Assembly: GCA_028023455.1 (NCBI GenBank)
Contig: JAQFVV010012405.1
Coordinates: 12,862,031-12,926,030 of the forward strand
Origin: Epiperipatus broadwayi
Taxonomy: Eukaryota; Onychophora; Udeonychophora; Euonychophora; Peripatidae
DNA: 64,000 nucleotides
Direction of reading: 5' to 3'
Positions 1-10,850 of the stretch are shown piece after piece. The notes under the pieces were generated by a model. It searched no databases. It was not told the origin of the DNA and saw only the letters and a program-made list of their open reading frames with translations. Numbering within the stretch: the stretch's first letter is position 1; the number at the start of each line of letters is the position of its first letter. The translations under genes were made by a program, and so were the position numbers.

Positions 1-1440
1 GTAATCCCTACAATTGTAACCTGTCCATTTGGCTATGTTACTATTATGATCAGTGTGGTCCATTGTGCATCTTTTACCGGTGTCAAAACTCCTTTGCTTA
101 CTAATTTCTGAATTTTTTGTTTTACTTTTTCCTGCTGTGCAAATAAAATCTTTCAGGGTTTTCATACAATTGGTCAGGCATTTTCACTTAAATCTATGTA
201 TACTGGGGCTGATTTGAATACTCCTACTTGTTCTGAAAAAAGTTCTGGATATGCTTTAATGTATTCTTGTTCAAACAACTTGTGTTTTATAATTGTTGCA
301 ATAATTCCTAGCTATTCAAACCATTCTCTTACTATTATCAGGGCTATGTTTCCTTTTACTATATAAATAGGTAGGTGCAATATTTCTTCTTTGTACATAA
401 TTGGGATCTCAGATTTTGTTTTTACTATTACTGCATTTCCACTTGACATCTTTGACTCTAATGTTTATTTTCTGTATTATGCATCCCTTATGTCCTCTGG
501 TAATATCATTCCATTTTTCTACCGATAAGAGTGATATTGCTGAGCCACTATCAATCTCCATTTCTATGTCTTTTCCACATATGCTCAGTGTTATCATGTT
601 TTGTTTTTGGGTTTGTGCGCACACATTTTTTTTACTTCATATTCCGTATGTTGTTTCTCTTGTGTTTTTGGATTTCTGCAGACTGATATTATATATCCTT
701 TCCTATATACGCCATTTGCAGTTTTTTGATATGTGCCCTTGTTTTCCACAACAGAAACACTTTATTTGATTTCCTCTGTCATTCCATTCTTTCATATTCA
801 TATTCTGTATTTTTCCTTCTGTTTTATGTATTTCCCATGACTGTTTATCATTTATCTTACCTCTGAAACACATTGCTTGTTCAATCATGAGCTCATATGC
901 TATCCCTTTCCTTATTGCTATGTCATAGGTCAAATCTGGTTCCATTAACAAATTCTGACATTGCCAGTCTTCATTCATTCCCCATAACAACTGATCCAGT
1001 AGAGCTTCTTCAGAAAAATCTTTGTATTGGAAATCCTTTACTAATTGTCTCAGACTTATGTCTAAATCTCTTATGGTTTCACCTCTGTGTTGTCTCCTAT
1101 TCTGCAAGGTTAATCAAGCCATAAACTTCGATGGCTGTAGACTGAAATAATTGGATAATTTGATTATAGCATTTTAATATTCTGTTTCATCTGTTATTAG
1201 CCCATTCATTAGTTTATGTATAACTTCAATGACTCTTCTTCCCACCAGGCATAACAGTGCTGCCACTTTTTATTATTCTCTAATGCTATTTAACTTTAAA
1301 AAAATGTTCAAGTTGAGTGACATATAACAGCCATTTTCCCGCATTCCCAATGTCAAACTGAGCTGCTTCATTGTCCTAATGATATCTTAACTTGTCCTTC
1401 CAACTTTCGAATTAAATCATTAACTCTGTAGATTCGAGAT
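1..1440 (-). pseudogene. Ty3/gypsy LTR retrotransposon gag-pol, 5' half, decayed
   Basis: Remains of a retrotransposon polyprotein read right to left. Gag: a capsid-like part near 1,100-1,400 (residues such as LEHFF), then the 1107-703 frame, which has the usual QNRRQHRGE and LRQL patterns and ends in a CCHC zinc knuckle (CFCCGKQGHISKNC) that binds RNA in active elements. Protease: the 624-409 frame has the retropepsin motif as DSGS in place of the usual D-T/S-G-A. RT: positions about 1-160 read as the N-terminal RT segment (KIQKLVSKGVLTPV, then PNGQVTI), with an in-frame stop between them. The element runs off the window at base 1, so the polymerase core, RNase H and integrase are not seen. 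Several frame changes and stops make it non-functional. The family call rests on motif order and is secure; the clade is not resolved. Confidence 0.85.
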
Positions 1441-1458
1441 TTCACAGTGACTGCACCA
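1431..1458 (-). other. tRNA primer-binding site of the gypsy element
   Basis: Read on the plus strand, these 28 bases look like the 3' end of a tRNA: a T-loop-like ATTCGAGA, then an acceptor strand ending GCACCA. On the minus strand this is TGGTGCAGTC..., which begins with the TGG expected of a primer-binding site. It lies just upstream of gag and six bases inside a TGTTGTG that would be the complement of an LTR end. The position and the CCA-matching end support the call. The tRNA species was not identified. Confidence 0.65.
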
Positions 1459-1464
1459 AAAGAT

Positions 1465-2100
1465 TGTTGTGTATTAAAACAAACTTTCACTTCATTTTAT
1501 CATTTACATATAGGTTTATTCAAATAAGAAAATATTCCAAATACATGCTACTTTTAAATGGATTACATTATACACTTTGCTGAGTGACGTGTCTTCACAC
1601 CTTGACAGATTTACCTGTTCATTGGCTCGATTCTCTCATTACTCCGCTGGTTCATTCTTCTGTATTTCCACCAATCAATGCATCCTCATTATTTCTCTAT
1701 GATCTGGTTTGTTATCAATTTCTCTATCCATAATTCTTTGTCTTCCATAAACCGTTTTACATATTTTCATTCCGCAATTTTAACAAATAATTTATAGGTC
1801 TGTAATTTCACTTCTGAAATATTTGTTTTTCTTTGACCAATAATTTCAAATACTACTGAATTACTAACCAGAGATATGTATAGTAATATAAGCAATAGAA
1901 CATACTTACATATTAGTCCAATGGCGATGAAAGTCACTGATACAAACGAAGGTGTATACAAAAACCAAATTAACCCCATTCCCAATCTTCTAAAAATGAA
2001 ATGAATTAATTTTCTAAACAAGGTATTAGTAAAAACACTGATTTTACTGCTAATTTTACAATTTAAACTATGTTGTGATGTCATGAAAAAATGCTAGCAT
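1465..2100 (-). other. Probable 5' LTR of the gypsy element (outer end not found)
   Basis: The LTR should begin where the primer-binding site ends. On the minus strand it would finish in ...CACAACA at 1465, a normal LTR terminus. Its other end (TG on the minus strand) could not be placed because the second LTR lies outside the window. The stretch is ordinary AT-rich sequence with no convincing reading frame; the minus-strand frame at 2084-1767 is hydrophobic but resembles nothing I know. Confidence 0.35.
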
Positions 2101-3544
2101 GTGCAACCAATGGTCTGGCAAAACTCACATGCACATTTGATTTATTGTCCATATTTAATTCTTGCCAAAATCAATGTGCCTAGTTTTTTTTTTTCAAAAT
2201 TAAATGACTTAAATTTGGTTCAGCCCATTACCAAGATCACTGAGAATGATACAGTCCACTATTTTCAAAACTATGGTATCCTGCCCTCACAAAAAGTCTA
2301 TGCAAATGGACATAATATAGCACATTATGTCCACATTTCAGACAAACAATGATAATCTTTTATTCATGATTATTGAATGAAGATAGCCATTTATAATGGA
2401 ATGTGGTGTGAGGTAAGAAACTTTAATCTGCCACAGTAATGTTCAGAAACAATATTTTGTAAATGGACACAATTGCGTGGTTAAATATATGTATATTATT
2501 TTTTTTGTTTGGTTATCTCTTGTACTAAATGTAGATTGTTAAAAGGTTACTTGATGGAAGATCATTTATTGCAAAAAAATGTAAATATGTGTTTGTTTCA
2601 ATTCCACTAAATAACGTTATAGGTGGCCATTTTTTAAATAAAACACTTTATAAGTTTAGATGGGGAAAGATAATTTCTCACAAAAAAACTGAAATGCATG
2701 TTTATAGACATTTGTATCATTTCCTGTAAATAAAGTTATAGGTCATTAACTTTTCCAAAGAAAATTTTAATTGATCAATTAAGTTTGTCAGAAGCTCCCA
2801 TGTGAACGTTATTTTCTGAGATCAGAAAATTACAAAATTATTGCCAGTCTAATACATATGCGAAATGTCACCACCAGGCAAATACATAAGTATCCAATAA
2901 AATAACACAATCAACTTAGCTATATATTTCAGCATTATTGATAATAATCTAATATGTCTTTCATCATTAATATTCATTAAAACAATTTATGTTTTAATTC
3001 ATGTAATAGCTGCAAAAAGAACATTGCTGTTCACTAAAATTGAGTACTCTCCGGAGACTTTAAAAGAACAAATCAGGACAAATTCCTAATGTTTAGTCTG
3101 TAATTTTTTGCTGTCACAGATTATTACTATATGATTATTCATATAGCATATGAAAATGAATGGGATGCTTACCCACATGCATCAGCTAGCATGGTGAGCT
3201 TATTGGTGTTTTGCTTCTATGAAAATGAATAGGATGCTTACTCACATGGTGAGCTTATTGGTTTTTTGCCTCTAAGTTTAAGAGCAAGAAATGCCTAGGT
3301 TTTTTGCTCAGTTGCCTGATAGTAGTTAACTCAAATATTACTTGATGTTGTGTGTGTGTGTGTGCGTGAATGCACATTTTACATAGATATTTACAATCTT
3401 GAGAAACAAAACTAAATTATGGTCATTGTTTCAAGAAATCTGTAAAGTTATTACCTAAACAAATGGTTGACAACTACAGAGGGAACTAAGAATCCCCTAA
3501 CTGTGGACCTGGGTTGTGTTTCATTGACAACCTTTATTTAGAGG
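2101..3544. other. AT-rich spacer with a short tandem duplication and a (TG)n tract
   Basis: No gene seen. A 69-bp unit is repeated at 3149-3217 and 3218-3277; both copies contain ATGAAAATGAAT and GGTGAGCTTATTGG. A (TG)n microsatellite lies near 3,346-3,363. The plus-strand frame at 2101-2352 has no recognisable product. Confidence 0.6.
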
Positions 3545-6085
3545 CATACAATTGTAACTCACTTTCAAGAGGAAAAATATTGCATGAATTGAAAAAAGAA
3601 CTATATAATTTTAAAGGGATATTGTTGGACTTAGTCAAATTAGAAAAAAAGATTATGTGAAAATTGATTTAGACATGTACTTTATCACAAAGACACAAAT
3701 ATTGAAAGCACATGTGGTATGGGATTAATTATTTAAAAAAGTGGAAGAACTTCATTGTGGAGCTTGATGATGTATCATATAAAATATGCAGATTAGTTAT
3801 TCAGTTTAATGGAAGATATCAAATGCAGATAATTCAACTTTATGCCTTAACATGTTCTCATTGTGAGGATGATGTAGACTTTAAATTGATTTACAAAAGG
3901 CTTTGTCTCAGACCAAACAACATTTTAAAATTGTCACGAGAGACTTAAATAATAGAATTAGTAAATAATTGAGAGTTAAAAGTGTTGTAAGTTTTGTGAT
4001 CAAGGTAGAAAGACAAGAGGAAGCAGACTTGTGTAGTTTGAAGAAAAAAGAAAAACTATATTCTGAAATTGTTTCTTTGGGGGGAAAATGCTAAATGGAA
4101 ATAGAAGCATTCAAATGAAGATAAAGCAGAATTGGATTACATATTGACTAACAGAATGTATATATTTCAAGACTGTAAGGTTCTTAACAGATTCAACACA
4201 GAAAAGATCACTAATTAATAAGATGTAATACATGTTAATGTGACATTAGAGAGACAAAAATTATTAAGAAAAACAGGATACACAATTGATATTCCTAACC
4301 TTCAGAAACATTACAACGAATTTAAATTAGAACCTGCAAATCATTTAAAGTAGTAATAGATTTTGAAACTGGCTCATATTTCAATGAAATTAATAAGATA
4401 ACTCATACACAACAAAGATAGCAGTATAGAAAAGCATATTTGGAAAAAAGACAATGGATGATAAAAAGATGGAATATGAAAATTTATAAAAGTGATAAAT
4501 TAAAAAGACTTGAATATCTAAAGTTTTTTTAAATCGTACAAAAAAGAATTAACAGCTACATAATGAGAATATATAATTATAAATTAGAAAAGAAAGCTTA
4601 AAAAATAAATAAAAGTCTCACAAGTATAGAGCAATATTTTGTCTTTAGTAGAAAACTTATTTCTGCAAGAAGAAGAAAAGATGGAACGATTACTAAAAAG
4701 ACGTATGACATCATAAAAAATATAGAAAAGTTCTATAGAGAATTATATAGCTATAAAAGTAAAAAAATGTACATCTTCTGAATTGTCCAGCATTCTAAAT
4801 GAAAAAGTGATACATGCCATTAAATCAACGAAAAAGGAAAAAGCTCAATAATAATAATGGTGTAATTATAATCCAATATCTTGGTAGAATCATGTGAAGA
4901 AGTAGAAAAGTTATTGGCAAAGTTATATGTCAAATGTTTAAATGATAAAAAGGTACCAAGTGATTAGAAGAATTTCCACACATAATATTTAAAAAAAGAT
5001 GATTAAAAAAAATATTAGAAAATTTTTGCCAAATTAATTCAAACTCATCTCCAACTAACTTTTGATTTTAACCAGCTGAAAGAGCTAGGTGTTTTTGAAA
5101 GTGGTTTTATCTCAGTGGATCACATCAAGTATTGCGAGAAGTTATGAAAAAACAACGTCATAAGGCATTTAATTCTATAATCATTTCTACAGTAATTAAA
5201 GAATGGAATCACTGAGATGTAACTAAGGGTACCGTTATATTTTGAAGAAAATTTATCAAAAATAAAACAGCAATCATTAGATTACATAGTGATACTAAAA
5301 AGATTAACATTGAAAAAAAGATATATGATATGGTAATTCCATATCTCCACAACTTTTTACAGCAGTTTTACAATAAATATTTGTAGATCAAAAGGAAAAA
5401 GTAATGGTATTAAGGAAAATGGAGATTATTTAAGTCATCAATACTGGAAAATGATATGATTGTTTTTGTAAACAATGCTTCAGAGCTTCAAGAAATGTTG
5501 CAAGAATTAGCAAATAAAAGTAAGAAAATAGGATTAAAGAAAGATAAAGATTAAAAAAACTAATATTCAATGGATTTTCTCAAAAGAAAAAAATAAAGAT
5601 TGATAATAATGAATTAGAAGAAGTTAATAATTACAAATATTTTAATAAGATTATTAAGTCTAATGGAAGCATAATGGATGAAATTAATTATAGAATTAAA
5701 CTTGGAATGAAGTGCTTTTGTTAGAAATAACAATATTAGAAGGATATATGCTCACAAATTTGACAAATATAGTTTTTTAATAAATGTATTTTGCCAGTTT
5801 TTCTTGTGGATGTGAGACTTGGACACTTAACAAAAGAGTATTACAGAGACTTCAGACTATGAAACAAAGTACGGGGAGATGGATGTTAGAAACAACAAGA
5901 AGAAATTGAAAATGAAATACATGTGATGTGTGAGAGAACAATCAGCTATTACTAGCATCATTGAAAGAATTAAGAAATTGAAGTGGAACTGGGTTGAACA
6001 TATTGCTACAAAAGATGATAATAAATAGGCAATTAAAATTTAAAAAGACCCAGAAAGATACCACATGATTACCATCTCTTTTAGT
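3545..6085 (+). pseudogene. RTE-type non-LTR retrotransposon (LINE), copy 1, nearly full length but decayed
   Basis: Endonuclease plus reverse transcriptase of a LINE. An APE-type endonuclease is visible at 3,545-3,950, with residues reading like GLSQIR and then NGRYQMQIIQLYA, the usual strand before the 'YAPT' motif. RT remains follow from about 4,360. The C-terminal region near 5,790-6,060 has the SCGCETWTLNKR-like and WNWVEHIA-like patterns of this LINE group. From 4,362 onward it aligns along its length with the better copy at 35,369-37,258, including the 3' part. Many stops and frameshifts are present, so it is an old dead copy. It retains endonuclease sequence that copy 2 lacks. Confidence 0.85.
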
Positions 6086-7440
6086 TTCAAAGTCTATATA
6101 TGATCAATCTCCACATTTAGGTCACGTTTTTAATATCAACAAATTAAACATATATATTTTAAAAGAAAAAGTGGATGTACTTTTGCTGTGTTATTATATA
6201 TGATCACGTTTTTAGTAAGAATCTCAAGAGTGTGATTGGTCTTACATCCAGTTGCCTTTTGTAGAAAAGGTCAACATATATATAAAGGTAAAACACTCTT
6301 AAAGATTTATTGAGCCATTATATCAAAATGTTAATTGCAATGAGATGCTATTTGCTATTATATAGATTACAGGCAATTCAACTTCATTTCTCATTTTCCA
6401 TATGTAATATCTGTAATGTTTTTATTTAAATTGCGGTCGTGACAAAGTTATGGGTGAAGTAAGTAATTTAATATTGATAAATACTGAATATATGAGAAAG
6501 ATATATATATATATATAAACATTACAAGCATAAGAAAAGAAGAATTAAAGGATCTTTATTATTGAAAATTTATTATTCTGAAACAGTTAACTTATTTAAG
6601 AGTTCTTTTAATATTAAGGGTGGATGGGAAGTGAATGGATTTGTGGGTAATGTTTAATATTATATATATTGTGTAGTTTTTGTAGTTCTTTACACTTGAG
6701 AAGTCTGCTTGTAGCAATGAAACCTTTGGTAGTGTTTTAATATTATTTTTATGCTGGTCTGTTTGAATTTTGGATTTGGGGTAATTTTAATTATATATAT
6801 ATATGTGTGTGTGTGTGTGTAAAGAATTGTAACCTGGGCCAACTGGTGAAGACTGACTCTTTACAAAATGCATCTTGGGGAACATTTGTCTTTTATAATG
6901 TCTCTACTCATGTGTTTCAAGATTGTATAGTGGATTGAAAGTTATTAAGTACATCTATAATAGATATTATATTAATCTCTAACTGAGATCTAAAGTTTAT
7001 ATCAGTATTAGAGATAATCTCTAATTTAATAAATGACTAGCAATAATTATTAATGTACTTATCTACTGTGAATAGTATCAGAATTGACAATAGAGCAAGT
7101 TTAAATACGATTTTTAGTTGGAGTCGAGTCAGTAGCAAATTAAATCATTTTCAAACAATAATCTATATTTAAAATTATTACAAATAATAAAGCCTACAAA
7201 TTTTAAAGTGTTATTAGTATTATATGGAGAAATATAAAAAATATTACAACTAAACCTTCCTGAATGTTGTGGCAAATGTTTTTCCAGATTGACCATATGA
7301 GTTTTTTAATTCTAAAAAAGCCAAAACATTAGTAATTATAATAATAAAATATATATTACATTTATTATTAAAAATACCATTGAAATAAAAAATAAACTTT
7401 CAAAATATATAAATATATATTTTTCATCTTTGATATATAT
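6086..7440. other. AT-rich spacer with microsatellites
   Basis: No gene seen. Contains an (AT)n run near 6,500, an (AT)n(TG)n run near 6,795-6,820 and many short A/T tracts. Confidence 0.6.
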
Positions 7441-7446
7441 ATATAT

Positions 7447-8103
7447 ATAAGTATTGTAATTCTGCATCCAGAACTTATGTATTATCTAATATATAGGGGG
7501 TTTGAACTCAGACATTCACATGACCCTCAACTAACTATTCATACTATCTTATATTGCTGATGTATTTGATCACACACATGTTGAAAAGATAAATAATCAT
7601 TAATATACGTATTTTGTGCTAAACCAGCACTTGTCAGTTGGTCCAGATTATCATTCCCACACATATATACAATCAATTATGTCCTTTACATGAAAGATCA
7701 GAGTGACTTATGTTCAACATGGGTAGGATGAGAAGGTTGGCATCGATGTGGGCTTTGAGCATTCCATCATAAGATTTTCAATGAAATGGACAGCTGAAGA
7801 GTTGTGGGGTGGAGTGGATTGAAGCCTATCCATTAAAGTATGAAGATTGGTTATCTTAATATAATCTGAGCATTGATTGTATATATGTGTGGGGATAATA
7901 ATCTGGACCAACTGACAAGTGCTAGTTTAGCACAAAATATGTAAATTGGTGATTATTTATCTTTTCAACATGTGTGTGATCAAGTGTGTTAGCAGTATGA
8001 GATAGCATGGATAGTTGAGGGTCATGTGAAAATCTGAGTTTAAATCCTCTATATATTACATATTGGAGTGCAGGTATGAAAAAACCCGTATTGTAGAAAA
8101 AAT
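7447..8103. repeat. Foldback element with arms of about 230 bp
   Basis: The left arm (about 7,447-7,680) reads as the reverse complement of the right arm (about 7,870-8,103). Shared blocks include GATCACACACATGTTGAA, TTTTGTGCTAAACYAGCAC and TTGTCAGTTGGTCCAGATTA. The arms differ at scattered bases, so the copy is not recent. The 190-bp centre between the arms shows no gene. The minus-strand frames in 7,714-8,107 are by-products of the repeat. Likely a non-autonomous DNA transposon of foldback type; no clear target duplication was found. Confidence 0.75.
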
Positions 8104-8771
8104 TCATATGTTATGTATTATGATGGTATATTTAATATATATGCGTATATAGTTTATTTTCTGTTAAATAAGTCAGTGTGTCTATTAAATCTAGTAAATA
8201 ATTTGATTTATCAAATTAAATTGCTAATTATAAAAACTATTATTATGATATATTCCTTTATGTCAAATTAAAATAAAATGAGTTTAATTATTTTAAAAGT
8301 ATGAATTTAGCTAATTATATAGTTATGAATATTTTAAAAACCATAGATTTAATATTCTTATTAAAGTATAGCATATTCTTATTTTATAATTCAATTATAC
8401 ATTAAATGTAGCTTAGATAATGTTTATTAAATATTTTGCTTTAAATCAAATATTTTAAATAGTTTAATAATGTTCTAGAATATGGCTAGAAGTTAGCTAT
8501 AATTTATTTTTAAAAAACAATTCTAATTTTGCATATTTAATAATTTAAATCATGTGTGTGTGTGTGCATGTATCACATTCAATTCTTTGACTAATATAAA
8601 ACTTGAAAAGAAATCTCCTTGTTTAAAGGAATTAGAATGTAATATTTCTTAAAATATAATATTATTCTGTTTAAAAAGTATATTTAAAAAAATCATAATT
8701 TAAATCGTGTGTGTGTGTGCATGTATCATATTCAATTCTTTGACTAAGATGAAACTTGAAATCTCCTTGTT

Positions 8772-9377
8772 GTTTTTCTGAAGGTTTGTGATGATGGTGT
8801 TCTAGCTCTATTTTTATATTGGACTATTTCCATCATCTAATATGTGTGTTGAATGTCTTTAGAAAAGTTTAATTTTAGTTAAATATTCCAAATGCATTCA
8901 ACCGTTAGTAATATCACAGCAAACAGGTTAGTATATGCACCAACTGTTAGTAATATCACAGCAAACAAATGTTAATAATATCACAGCAAACAGGTTAATA
9001 TATGCATTAACTGTTAGTAATATCTTTGGCAGGATGGCTCAGTTGGTTAGAGCGTTACCTTAAATTTCAATAATCAAAAATCTAAGGACCCAGGTTCGAA
9101 TCCCATGCTAGTACTGTCACTGGTCAGGCCAGCAATACCTGAAGAAGAGGGGAGAAAAATACCTCTCGAAACGTTGTGCATATACTAACCTGTTTGCTGT
9201 GATATTACTAACAGTTAGTGCATATACTAACCTGTTTGCTGTGATATTATTAACATTTGTTTACTGTGATATTACTAATAGTTGAATGCATTTGGAATAT
9301 TTAACTAAAATTAAACTTTTCTAAAGACATTCAACACACATATTAGATGATGGAAATAGTCCAATATAAAAATACAG
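8772..9377 (+). mobile_element. Inverted-repeat element with a tRNA-like core and 16-bp target duplication
   Basis: Flanked on both sides by TTGAAATCTCCTTGTT (8756-8771 and 9378-9393), a 16-bp direct repeat. Its arms, about 8,807-9,025 and 9,172-9,375, are long near-perfect inverted repeats that contain multiple copies of a GTTAGTAATATCACAGCAAA unit. Between them lies a tRNA-derived SINE core. A related element with the same arm sequence (GTTAAATGTCTTTA... and GGAAATAGTC) and the same core lies at 26,465-26,825. The 16-bp duplication suggests target-primed reverse transcription, whereas the long inverted arms suggest a foldback DNA element. The mechanism is therefore open. Confidence 0.7.
9028..9175 (+). 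repeat. tRNA-derived SINE core
   Basis: Has a Pol III A box (TGGCTCAGTTGGTTAGAGCG, 9036-9055) and a B box (GGTTCGAATCCC, near 9,093) at tRNA-like spacing, so it descends from a tRNA. The body that follows contains GGTCAGGCCAGCAA, then CTGAAGA, a 5-bp hairpin (AGAGG/CCTCT) and CGAAACG. The same body recurs, decayed, at about 26,640-26,705 (GATTCCCATGCTAGT, GCTGGCCAGACCAGC). The CTGAAGA...GAAAC layout resembles a hammerhead core but has no clear cleavage-site helix. Confidence 0.75.
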
Positions 9378-9465
9378 TTGAAATCTCCTTGTTTAAAGGA
9401 ATTACAATGTAATATTGCTTAAATTATAATATTATTCTGTTTAAAAAATATATTAAAAAATCCTT

Positions 9466-9931
9466 ATTATGATTTTTTATCAAGTATTATTTTTAATTTT
9501 TAAAAACTTCAAAGGGTTAAATAAATGTATTGCTTTGCAATATTTAATTATCATTAAATGATTATTTATAAATCTATTATGTAATCTTAGTTTGTTTATC
9601 TAAAATTCCATACAGTCTATTTTTTTTTTAAAAAAAAAAAATTAAATCTTTTATTTGACATATTGTAAAGTCAAATTAATTAATTAATTAATTAGCTAAC
9701 ACCCTGTGAATCATTGGTTTCTGTATCACCTGATTTCTAATATAAAAGCAACTGACCATGTGTATTTCTTCATTCATCACTCTCTTCTTATTCTTTATTT
9801 GCCTCATCATCCATTAATTTATTAACTGCTTATTATTTTACTAATTTAAACCATGAATGGCTAGGTTAATATCTGCTTGGGTTTCCTGCTTTGGCTTACC
9901 ACCTCACTATACTGTCTTTAATAGTATACAC
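9466..9931. other. AT-rich spacer
   Basis: No gene seen. Contains a short (TAAT)n run near 9,677-9,694 and poly-A/poly-T tracts near 9,620-9,650. Confidence 0.6.
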
Positions 9932-10254
9932 CAGGGGCAGCGGTCCCCAACCCTATGCCCATGGGCACCATGGTGCCCGCAGACCATTTTACGTGTGCCC
10001 GCCACTATCCGAACACAATAAAAAATTATTTATCTGATACAAATAAATTTAATTTTTAAAATTTCTTATAAATTATTATATTATATTGTAATTAAATGTT
10101 AAAATTTTATTTTTGAAATAAATATTTTTTTGTACATTATGTGTATTATTAACAATATCCAACTATAAATTTACATTGAAAAAATAAATGGTGCCCGCCT
10201 CCTGGCTGGTATTATAGAATATGCTCTTAAGTGCAAAAAGGTTGGGGACCGCTG
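9932..10254. mobile_element. hAT-type MITE with 8-bp target duplication
   Basis: A 323-bp non-autonomous element. The left end CAGGGGCAGCGGTCCCCAA and the right end ...TTGGGGACCGCTG are inverted repeats of the CAGNGGTCCCCAAC type known from hAT transposons. The same 8 bases, GTATACAC, flank it at 9924-9931 and 10255-10262, the duplication size of hAT transposition. The interior is AT-rich with GTGCCCGC boxes near both ends and no coding capacity. The left end carries six more bases (CAGGGG) before the CAGCGG shared with the right end. Confidence 0.92.
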
Positions 10255-10262
10255 GTATACAC

Positions 10263-10775
10263 CAAGGAAGTTCTTAAATCAATTTATTAACAGAAGGAAA
10301 TGATAAACTGTCACATAGCTTTATTGTGACAGGAATTCTCACAGAGGTATATAAAATTATATTGCTATGAATTATTAATTAACTTTCAATCTTTTGTTTA
10401 TTCATGTTCAAAGTTTATTTAAAATTAAGTCTACTGATATTTTTGAATACCTGAATTGTGCTTATCTATTTGAATAAATTGTTAAGTTATATTCTACAAC
10501 AAATTATAAACTGAATATATGCTTATTCTAATTATTTACAATTATTTTTGTTATGGTAAACCTTATTTATAATAATATGATTTGAACTTTTCTAACTTGC
10601 CCATTATTGTAAAAGAATAGAAACAGCTGCAAAATAATAACTCTGAAAACTTAAAATACATTTATCTTATTATGGAAGTAAATTATTTTCATATTATTAT
10701 GTCTTCATAATTAAGAAGGATATTTGTGAAAATTAACATTGCGCTAATTTTGGAATAATCAAAATGTTTGTCAAT
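10263..10775. other. AT-rich spacer
   Basis: No gene or recognisable repeat seen. Confidence 0.55.
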
Positions 10776-10850
10776 GCATTGGTGGCCTAGTGCCTTCCAA
10801 GCAGCTGGCTTTGGTTCGTTTCTCGGTCGTGCATTTGACATATGAAAAAA
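10776..10850 (+). repeat. tRNA-Gly-like SINE, truncated head
   Basis: Reads GCATTGGTGGCCTAG, then a shortened section with TGCCTTCCAAGCAG (the anticodon arm of a tRNA-Gly(TCC) sequence), then GGTTCGTTTCTCGGT (T arm), and the tail TTTGACATATGAAAAA. The D arm is partly deleted, so this is not a functional tRNA. The tail is shared with the copies at 15.9 kb and 54.2 kb. Confidence 0.75.

Larger units (their letters stand above)
8530..9465. repeat. Tandem duplication of about 155 bp, second copy split by an insertion
   Basis: A unit with TGTGTGTGTGTGCATGTATC, CAATTCTTTGACTAA and CTCCTTGTTTAAAGGAATTA occurs first at about 8,550-8,690. It occurs again as 8,707-8,771 joined to 9,378-9,465. The second copy is interrupted by the 606-bp element at 8772-9377. 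The duplication therefore came before the insertion, and the intact first copy serves as the empty-site reference. Confidence 0.75.

Noticed and set aside
401-1124. Plus-strand frames of 122 and 75 codons
   Set aside because: Shadows of the gypsy protease and gag, which read on the minus strand with clear motifs.
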